From: Triangularia verruculosa
Taxonomy: Eukaryota; Ascomycota; Sordariomycetes; Sordariales; Podosporaceae
Length of the DNA: 64,000 nucleotides
Direction: 5' to 3'
Assembly (NCBI GenBank): GCA_033296885.1
Contig: MU863896.1
Coordinates: forward strand, 287,112 to 351,111
Position 1 is the stretch's first letter, and each line of letters opens with the position of its first letter. Position numbers and translations under genes: made by a program. The notes under the pieces are model-generated. The model made no database searches. It had not been told where the DNA came from and worked only from the letters and a program-made list of their open reading frames with translations. This document shows positions 56,190 to 64,000 of the stretch, one piece after another.

Positions 56190-57000
56190 ATTTCCTCGAC
56201 GACTTTCTCCCTTTAATAATAAACCTTTTTCTATATATTATTATCGTAAATATATATATTTAAATTTAATTTAAAATTTATATATTTTTATTTAAAGTAA
56301 TAAAATATTTTAAATTAATTTTAATTTAATTCGTCGAGGTCTATTTAAGCGATTTATTAAGTTCGGGATTTTATTTTCTTTCGTTTATTAAGTATTTTAA
56401 AAATAAATAGTATTTTAAAGTCGGCAAATATTAGTTTTCTTTTTACTTTTTAAATAATAAAAAGCAAGATAAATATATTATTTAATTATAATTATTAATA
56501 AATCAATTAATTATATATATTTAATATATTAATTATATTTATCGAAAATATTAATTAAGGTAATTTACTTTAGTAAAGTTTTTAGTATAGGTTAAGTATT
56601 TTAATTAAAGTATAAAACTAAGAGAAAAAATTAAAAGTAAAAGTAATATACTTAATAAAAACGGTCCCTTTATCTTTATTAATATAAAAATTATAATACT
56701 ATAGAATAATTTACCGGTCGACAAGGAAATTATCGGCGCGGTAATAAATAATATAACAAAAGAGGTATTTAAAAGGTTTAAACTATATTATTATATTATA
56801 TATATTATTAAGTTCGATAATTAAAGGCCGTATATATATAATAAGTATATAATAAATACTTAATATTATATAATATTATATAATATAACTTTAACCGACG
56901 ATACTAGGCTATAAAGAAAACCAACGCCGGATATAGCGTTATAAAAGAACTTTTTTTTAAGAAATTATTTTCTTCTAGGATATATAAGTACTATAGATAA
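56190..57000 (+). repeat. Left arm of a large inverted repeat
   Basis: This segment is an inverted, diverged copy of about 61210-62010. Matching landmarks include the CGTCGAGG / AAGCGATTTATTAA block at 56333-56360, AGTAATTTACTTTAGTAAA-like sequence at 56560-56580 and the AAAACGGTCCCTTTATCTTT block near 56658-56680. Differences are mainly C/T and G/A transitions, as RIP produces. Confidence 0.65.
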
Positions 57001-57479
57001 TAGTCTTAAGTTAATTTATATTTTAAAATATTTAAAAATTTAAAATTATAGTAATTAAATATTAAAAAATATTATAATTATTAAAGGATATAAAAAAATC
57101 ATAATTATTATAAAAAAATTAAAAGCTAGGCCTATTTATACTAAAAAGTATTATAAAATTATAGTATAGTATACCTTACTATATTATATAGTATAAAGTA
57201 TTTAAAAATTATTATAAAATTTAGATTTCCGATATATTTACGTATGCTTTAATATAAACGCTATAAAAAAGTTACGAAAAAATATGAAGTGCTATATAAA
57301 GTATATTTAAACTATAGTAAAAGACTCTTATATATAAAAAAATACTCGTAAAACTCTTTTTAATTTATTAATTATAAAACTAATAACTTTTATATTAACC
57401 GCTATTAAAATATAAATAAAAGCCTTTAAGAATATTAAAAAATATACTACTTAGAATTCGCTTCCCGCTATATTTAATA

Positions 57480-57545
57480 TAGCTCTACTCACTCGACCCC
57501 TATAACCCCCCTACTTACGAGGACCTAAGTCCCTATAAGTAATTC
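57480..57545 (-). repeat. Dispersed repeat, inverted copy
   Basis: The GAGGACCTAAGTCCCTATAA region is the reverse complement of the repeat seen at 60551, 60651, 62708 and 63466. Confidence 0.6.
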
Positions 57546-57725
57546 GTTAATATTTTCATAATAATTAACATAAAAGTTATTAGTTTTATAATAAATAAAT
57601 TAGGAAAAGCTTTATAAATATTTTTATATATATAAAGGCTTTTTACTATAATTTAAATATATTTTATATAGCGTTTTATATTTCTTTACAGTTTTTTTAT
57701 AGTTTTTATATTAAAATATATATAA

Positions 57726-57850
57726 GTATATGAGAAGTCCGAAACTTATAGCAATTCTTGCGTACATTGTGCTATATAGTGTGGTAGGGCACACTACTAT
57801 ATAATGAAGTTTTCTAGTGCTTCGGGCCCAGCTTTTACTATTTTTATAAT
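57726..57850 (+). repeat. Left half of a small inverted pair (possible MITE)
   Basis: A GC-richer island containing CTAGTGCTTCGGGCCCAGCT. Its reverse complement is present at about 58137-58215, giving an inverted pair with roughly 290 bp of A+T-rich spacer. It also contains a local stem, AGTGTGGTAGGGCACACTACT. Confidence 0.5.
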
Positions 57851-58136
57851 TCACTATTATTAAAATACTAATAAAGACCTTTATAAATATTAAAGAATAT
57901 TAGAAAATATATTACCGAAGTTATAAATCCCGAAATATATAATATAAAGTTTTTTAATATTAAAACCCTTTTAATTTAAAAATATTAACGATATTAAAGT
58001 AATTATTATCATTGAGAAATATTTAAAGGGTTTAACTTTAATAAATATATCGATCGAATATTAAAGGATATTAAAAAATATCGAAGGATATTAAAGAATT
58101 AAATAATAATAAATATAAATATTAGTTATCGTAGTA

Positions 58137-58215
58137 CTAGTAAAAGCTGGGCCCGATTGTACTAGAAAGCTTAATTGAACTATAGTATAATATACCCCAC
58201 TATACTAAAAACTAC
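58137..58215 (-). repeat. Right half of the small inverted pair
   Basis: AGTAAAAGCTGGGCCCGAT matches the reverse complement of the 57.8-kb island. A further, more RIP-degraded direct relative lies near 57120-57200 (AAAAGCTAGGCC). Confidence 0.5.
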
Positions 58216-58255
58216 TGTATATTAAGAATTACTATAAACTTAAACTTTAAATATA

Positions 58256-58303
58256 ACGTACATTATCAGTGAGTCGTGTATATCAGTGGGTCGCGCACTC
58301 CCT
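58256..58303 (+). repeat. Left terminal inverted repeat of the pogo-like element
   Basis: 48 bp with an internal tandem pair ATCAGTGAGTCGTG / ATCAGTGGGTCGCG. It has T where the right repeat has C at a CpA site, consistent with RIP. Confidence 0.85.
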
Positions 58304-58349
58304 AGCGTAACGCGTCGTTTTTGCACTTTACATCGAATTTTTCTATAAT

Positions 58350-60028
58350 CCAATATACCTTCTACTTTAAAGGAAGCGAGGGTAATCTTAGCCCTTAAAG
58401 CTCTCTAAAAGGACGAAAAATTAAGCCTTAGAGCTGCAGCTAAGCTCTATAATATACTATTATTAATCCTCCGCGACCGACGCGTTGGCCGGCCTATACG
58501 ACGCGATACTACGCCCGGTATAAAGAAGTTTACTTAAGTAGAAGAGGAGGCTATTATTTAATATATTATTGAGCTATATACGCGAGTTTTTCCACCTAGA
58601 TTATGTAGTATAGAAGATATAGTTAATTAATTGCTACGCGTATATAATATACTCCTTATCGGTAAACTCTAGGTATATCGATTTATTAAACGCTAGTTAA
58701 AGCTCTATACGCGCTTTATATATAAATATAATTATTAAAGGGCTAAATACAAGGATTTAAAGGTTATTAGTGAATAGTTTATATTTATATGGAATATTAA
58801 AGTTAAGTACGGTATTATAAATAACGATATTTATAATTTCGACGAAACTAGGTTTATAATAAGTATTATCTTTGCGGATATAGTAATTACGATTTTAGAC
58901 GGCTTTAGTAAAGTAAAACTAGCCTAGCTTAGTAATTATAAATAAGTAACGGTAATCTAGGAAATTAATACCCTCGGCTAAACTATCCCTCTATTTATTA
59001 TTTTAACTGCGTAGTATTACCTTATTAACTAGTATACCGAGTATAACCTACCGTTTATCTAACGTATCGTAACTACCGAAAATAACTAGACTACTAATAT
59101 AGTAGGCCTAGATTAAATTAAATACTTCGATTATTATATAGTGTTCCGTATAAAGGGCAAATACCGATTATTAATCCTCGACGGCTACGAAAACTACTAT
59201 TCGACCGAATTCGAACGCTATTACTAATAGAATAATATTATTACGCTCTATATACCTTTATATTTTTCACACTACCTTTAGCTATTTAATATCGGCTACT
59301 TTAGGCTATTAAAGTAAGCGTATAGCCGCTAAATCGAGGACTTAATACGTATATATATTAACTACGTAAATAAGCTCGAGTTCCTTTATACTTTCCGCGA
59401 GGCCTTCTTCGCCTCTATAACGGAGAAGAATATATAGGGTAGCTTTACGGGTACTAGCCTTATATTATACGATTTAAAAAGGGTATTTTCTAAGTTAGAT
59501 ATAAAGCTTCGTACATTAATACCTCTAAACTTATAGCCCGGCACTATATAACCCTAGGTCTTTTAAATACTATACAACCCCCGAAAAGCTAACTCGCAGT
59601 TAATACTTATTAAGACTCATATTACTAACCATTAAAATAGCTCCCCAACTTTAATATTAGCTATTATAGACTAGCTTACTAAGAGTACGATAGCTGTAAT
59701 ATACTAGGTAATTCTCCTTCGTATAGAGAACACTTTACTCCGTAAGGCTAACGAGGCATTAAGTAAGCGCCGGAGAGCCAAAAAAACACGTGTACGGTTC
59801 GGAGGATCACTTACTGTGCAGGATGCACACGATCTATTGGATAAGAAGGCCGTAGGTGGAAAGGGAGTACAAGAAACGCAGCCGGATAGTAGTGGTGCAG
59901 GGGGGGCTTATACAAAGGTTCGGTGCTGTGGTGTGTATGGCAAGCCTGGCCATAATACACGCACTTGCCAGGAGGCTACAGAATCATCTGATTCAACTGT
60001 TTCTGATGTAATTGTAGTTAGTTCCTAA
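58350..60028 (+). pseudogene. Degraded pogo-type transposase
   Basis: Conceptual reading of the plus strand gives transposase-like fragments broken by many TAA/TAG stops of the kind made from CAA/CAG by RIP. The fragments include an N-terminal helix-turn-helix-like part (LSLRAAAKLYN, RRVGRPIRRDTTPG), a NFDETRF segment typical of the first DDE aspartate, and LLILDGYENYYSTEF for the second. Only the C-terminal 70 codons (59816-60028) are open. They carry a zinc-knuckle-like CCGVYGKPGHNTRTC, common at the end of fungal Fot1-type transposases. The element cannot encode an active protein in this state. Confidence 0.72.
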
Positions 60029-60069
60029 TGTTGGTGTGTTATAATTGAGGGTAATTGTAGTAGGGTGGT

Positions 60070-60117
60070 AGAGAGTGCGCGACCCACTGATATGCACGAC
60101 TCACTGATAATGTACGT
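60070..60117 (-). repeat. Right terminal inverted repeat of the pogo-like element
   Basis: Reverse complement of 58256-58303 with two mismatches, followed by TA. Confidence 0.85.
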
Positions 60118-60550
60118 TACCTATATATACTGTAATATAAATGTTATAAGAAAATTACAAAAAGCTATTAAATACTATATAAAGTATTTTTAACTATAAT
60201 AAAAGACTATATATATTGAAAAATATATATATAAATCTCCTTAATTTATTATATTTTATTAATAATTGTTATATTTTATTAAGAATTATTAAATTATTAA
60301 ATAAAGCCTTTAAATATATTATATTATTAAAGTAAATATTAACGAATATATCGTTATAGAAGTTTATTATTTTTAAAGATTTATTTAAATAAAAAAGAAT
60401 CCCTTATTATAAATTTCTTTTTAATAATACTATAGTAATTATTAGAATTAAAGTAACTTTGAAAAATAGTATTAAATTATTAATAAACTTTACTTGTATA
60501 ATATTTATATTAGACTTTTATACTTTAAAGTACTTATATTATACCGAATT

Positions 60551-60746
60551 TACTTATAGGGACTTAGGTCTTCGTAAGTAAGAGGGATATAAGAGTCGAG
60601 TAGGTGGAGTAGTTAGTTTTAATTATTTTATAGGCCTGTATTTAACTTATCTGCTTATAGGGACTTAGGTCCTCGCGAGTAAAGGGGATATAATAGTCGA
60701 GTGGGTAGAGTAGTTAGTTTTAGTTACTTTATAGGCCTGCATTTAA
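60551..60746 (+). repeat. Two tandem copies of a ~100-bp repeat
   Basis: Copies start at about 60551 and 60651 with a period of about 101 bp. Shared core: TATAGGGACTTAGGTC, then CGNNAGTA, a purine run, and TTTATAGGCCTG about 70 bp later. Confidence 0.7.
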
Positions 60747-61209
60747 TAAATAAAGTAAATATATATTATTATAACGATATAACTAATATTCGTATATAAC
60801 TATTAATTAATTCTTTATTATTAGTATTTTATAGGCCTATATTTTATTAATATTATTGATATATAATATTATAATAACTTATAACCGATATATACTTCCT
60901 TCTTTCGATTAATTCTCTGTTATTTAACGTTATTTCTTTCCGACTATAAACGATTATTTCTCTATTAACTAATTACAATATACTGTATACTTAAGCTTAT
61001 TAATCGACTCTTTCTATTCTTTTAAAATTACTATATACTTCTTAATCGATTCGATATCTTTAAATATCTATTTAATATATTTAATATAATAAAAGTACTT
61101 TAAAGTATAAAGATTTAATATAAGTAATATATAAATAAAATCTATTAATAATTCGGTTATATTTTATATAATTATCTTAATTATAGTAATTATTATAATA
61201 TATTAATTT

Positions 61210-62010
61210 AAACCTATTATTTATAATATTTATATGTATATTCTAAAAGAAAATAATTTCTTAAAAAAAAAAATTCCTTTATAACGCTATACCTAGCGTT
61301 AGTTTTCTTTATAGCTCCGGTATTATCGGTTAAAGTAATATTACATAATGTTATATATTTATTATATAATATTATACATTTATTATATATATACGGCTTT
61401 TAATTATCGAATTTAATAATATATATAATATAATAATATAGTTTAAACTTTTTAAACGCTTCCCATACTATATTACTTATTACTACGTTAATAACTCCCT
61501 CGCCGACCGGTAAGTTACTTTATAGCGCTATAACTTTTATATTAGTAAAAATAAAGAGACCGTTTTTATTATTTTTTTACCTTTAATTTTTTTTTACTAT
61601 TTTATACTTTAATTAAAATACTTAACATAAAATTTTACTAAAGTAAATTACTTTAATTAATATTTTTAATAAATATAATTAATATATATAATTAATTAAT
61701 TTATTAATTATAACGAAAAAGCGATATATATACCGTATTCCTTTTATTAATAATCGAAAGTAATTCGATTTTTAAGCTTTTAAAATATTACCTATTTTTA
61801 AAGTACTTAGTTAACGAAAAAAGAGAAAATCCCGAATTTAATAAATCGCTTAAATAAAATTCGACGGGTTAAATTAAGGCTAATTTAAAATACTTTATTA
61901 TTTCGGTTAAAAATATATAAATTTTAAGTTTAATCTAAATATATATATTTATAATAATAATATATAGGAAAAGGTTTTTTATTAAAAAAAGAAAGTCGTT
62001 AAATAAATAT
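61210..62010 (-). repeat. Right arm of a large inverted repeat
   Basis: Reverse-complement counterpart of about 56190-57000. The end near 62000 (AAGTCGTTAAATAAATA) corresponds to the start of the left arm directly after the solo LTR. The two arms enclose about 4.2 kb that contains the pogo-like element. They may be two insertions of one element in opposite orientation or the ends of one large DNA transposon. Confidence 0.65.
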
Positions 62011-62707
62011 AACATATATAGTATTTAGCGAAAGTTATCGTTGGAAATAGCTATTAGGAATAGTTAGCTTAATATAATATTAATAGTTATAAAGAGATTA
62101 CTTTTATAATAATTATAAGATATTATATTTATATAATATTTATTACTTTCTGTATAAACTAACGAACCTAAAACTATAATATTTATATATTATTATATAT
62201 TTAAATATAGAGTTATATATTTTCCTATATAATTAACGAAGGTAATTATATAAATTATAAATATATTATATTTTACTAAAACCCTTTTTAAAGGATAAAA
62301 ACTACTTTACTTTACTTTTTAAAACTTATTATTTACCTTTCGAATTATAAATATTTAATATATTATAAAGTCCTTTTTACTTTATTAAAACCTCGGCTTT
62401 TACTATTAATAGAATTTATTTCATAAACTTTATAAAGGTAGTATAATATTAACAATTATAACTATTCTGGGCGGTTATTACTCTGAGGTTAATGTTATTT
62501 AATTAATTTATAGAGGATTATAATATAAATAAATTACCGCCTTACTATTTATTAACTTTCTATAATTAATAAAAAATTAACTTTATTATTTTACGTAGAA
62601 GTTAAACATACCTTTTTTTTAATTATAAGTAATAATTAAGAGATCCTTAAATATATACTATTATATTATAGAATAATTATTATAATATCGTTAATAAGCT
62701 TTATTTC

Positions 62708-62795
62708 TACTCGTAAGGACTTAGATCTTCGCAAGTAGGAGGGACGTTAAGGTCGAGTAGTTAGTTTCAGCTACTTTATAGGCCTATATTTAATA
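62708..62795 (+). repeat. Dispersed repeat copy
   Basis: Same core as at 60551: ACTCGTAAGGACTTAGATC, a purine run AGTAGGAGGGA and ACTTTATAGGCCTATATTTAA at the end. Confidence 0.65.
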
Positions 62796-63310
62796 GATAA
62801 TATAAGTATTTAACATTATAATAATATACGATTATTATATATATTTTACTATCGATAAATCCTTTATTATTTAATATTACTCCTTCCCGATTATATTCGA
62901 CTATTTCTCTTTAAATTAATTATAATAAACCTTATACTCGGACTTTAAAAGCAACTCTTTTTATTCCTTTAATATAATCTCCTTCTTTTTAATTATTTTA
63001 ATATTTCTAAGTATTTATTTAATATATTAATACTTAGAAATTTATTTTAAATTATAAAATATAAATATAAAATTTATTTAAATAAAGTCGGATATTATAA
63101 TTTCGGTATTTTTAAATACTTCTTTAATTATAAAGGCTACTTTAATAGAATTAATATACCGGAAAGTAAGTTAATTCGGCGTATTTTCGAATAAATATTT
63201 AAGGATCTTAAATTTAAGTTTCGGCGGTATATTTATTAATAATTTAGGTAATAACTTAATAATTATTTATATTAAAGTTAATAGTTTTAATATATAATAA
63301 ATTAGGGAGG

Positions 63311-63317
<7 letters not shown>

Positions 63318-63346
<29 letters not shown>
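63318..63346. repeat. (TA)n simple repeat
   Basis: About 14 consecutive TA units within the A+T-rich block. Confidence 0.9.
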
Positions 63347-63352
<6 letters not shown>

Positions 63353-63465
63353 CGTATCTTTTACTATAATTTAAATATACTTTATATAACGTTCGGTAAC
63401 TTATTATATATTCTTTATCGTTTACTATCGTCGTTATATTTAAATATATATAAATATATCCGAAG

Positions 63466-63564
63466 TTCTGCTCGTAGGGACTTAGGTCTTCGCGAGTAGG
63501 GGGGATGTAGAGGTCGAGCGAGTAAAGTAGTTGGTTTTAGCTACTTTATAGGCCTATATTTAAC
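63466..63564 (+). repeat. Dispersed repeat copy, least degraded
   Basis: CTGCTCGTAGGGACTTAGGT, a purine tract AGTAGGGGGGA followed by TGTAGAGGTCGAGCGAG, and a TATAGGCCTATATTTAA end. A purine tract followed by TG is what the inner edge of a 3' LTR looks like, so this may be an LTR fragment. Confidence 0.6.
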
Positions 63565-64000
63565 TAATATTATAAACTTTATACTATTATAATAATATAA
63601 TTAATATTAATATTTATTATTATTTATTTCTCTAATATCTTCCGATATTCTCTAATATTCTCTAATATCCTTCGATATCCTTTAATATCTTTTAATATAC
63701 TCTAATATCGTTATTTCTTCCTAATTATATGTAACTACTTCTTTATTACCTAATTATAGTATAATTTATATTTACATTTTATTAATAACTCGGTTTATTC
63801 CTTTATAATTTCTTTATATTATTATAATATTATAATATCCTTTAGTATTTATTTAATATATTCGCTATAATAAAACTTACTAAATATAAAATAAAAGATT
63901 ATAAAGTTTACTTATATAAGATTAATTAATATATTAAGTATTCTTTCGGTTATTTTCTTTATAATTATAGTTACTTTAGTATTATTAAAATCCTTAAAAT

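Larger units (their letters stand above)
58256..60117 (+). mobile_element. Pogo/Fot1-like Tc1-mariner DNA transposon, RIP-inactivated
   Basis: 1862 bp bounded by 48-bp terminal inverted repeats that begin ACGTACATTATCAGTGAGTC and differ at only two C/T positions. TA dinucleotides flank both ends (58254-58255 and 60118-60119), the target duplication of Tc1/mariner elements. The interior between about 58350 and 59770 is RIP-damaged but still recognisable as a transposase gene. The last 340 bp are nearly untouched. Size and terminal structure fit fungal Fot1/pogo elements. Confidence 0.82.
53251..64000. repeat. RIP-degraded, A+T-rich transposon block
   Basis: From about 53250 to the window end the sequence is dominated by A and T, rich in TpA and poor in CpA, with no long open frame. 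The exceptions are short islands of normal composition (about 55560-56180, 57730-57850, 58256-58340, 59770-60117). This is the expected product of repeat-induced point mutation acting on transposons in ascomycetes. Traces of several nested elements are annotated separately; most of the rest cannot be assigned to a family by eye. Confidence 0.88.

Noticed and set aside
59816..60028. Standalone 70-residue zinc-knuckle protein
   Set aside because: It is the surviving C-terminal end of the pogo-type transposase inside the element's terminal repeats, not an independent gene.
63301..64000. Possible telomere-proximal end because of extreme A+T content
   Set aside because: No TTAGGG/CCCTAA arrays are present; the block looks like dispersed RIP-degraded transposons.

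Overview
This is nuclear DNA of a filamentous ascomycete, most likely Sordariomycetes and probably Sordariales. The evidence is short introns of about 50-140 bp with CTAAC/CTGAC branch sites, GC-biased codons, orthologues typical of moulds (NCE101, Get2/sif1, a delta-9 desaturase fused to cytochrome b5, DUF2293), and a final block whose extreme A+T content and C-to-T decay look like repeat-induced point mutation (RIP). The genus assignment is inference.

Positions 1-45450 are ordinary euchromatin with about 20 housekeeping or accessory genes on both strands: a triose-phosphate/nucleotide-sugar type transporter, ribosomal protein L27, NCE101, a TTC36-like TPR protein, 4-hydroxyphenylpyruvate dioxygenase, a DUF2293 protein, the DHX35-type helicase, a proline-rich single-pass membrane protein, Get2, a SLAC1/TehA anion transporter, PRPP synthetase, RNA polymerase III subunit RPC9, an atypical Rho GTPase, Pus3/Deg1, PIG-H/Gpi15, stearoyl-CoA desaturase, a TDP2-like phosphodiesterase, an RCHY1-like CHY/RING ubiquitin ligase and a BAHD-type acyltransferase. 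Most genes have introns; I derived the exon limits by eye from GT/AG sites, branch sites and frame continuity.

Positions 45660-52340 are the most unusual part. Two neighbouring minus-strand genes end in paired degenerate repeats that share the pattern N-x-(S/T)-...-R-Q-x-N-x-I. This resembles the HET-s-related amyloid motifs that fungi use in NOD-like-receptor cell-death signalling. One gene carries a SesA/HeLo-like helical N-terminal domain. The other has a possible ubiquitin-like N-terminal domain, and its repeats are visible only after splicing in a small last exon. Beside them lie a DUF7025/AAA ATPase with a ruined Walker B motif and an orphan protein. I propose that this is an uncharacterised amyloid-signalling or self/non-self recognition cluster.

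Positions 53250-64000 are a RIP-degraded transposon graveyard. It holds a probable solo LTR that escaped RIP, a 1.86-kb pogo/Fot1-like element with 48-bp terminal inverted repeats and TA duplications, two inverted arms of about 800 bp, a dispersed repeat of about 90-100 bp and a small inverted pair. I see no intact gene there, and no tRNA, rRNA or CRISPR array anywhere in the window.
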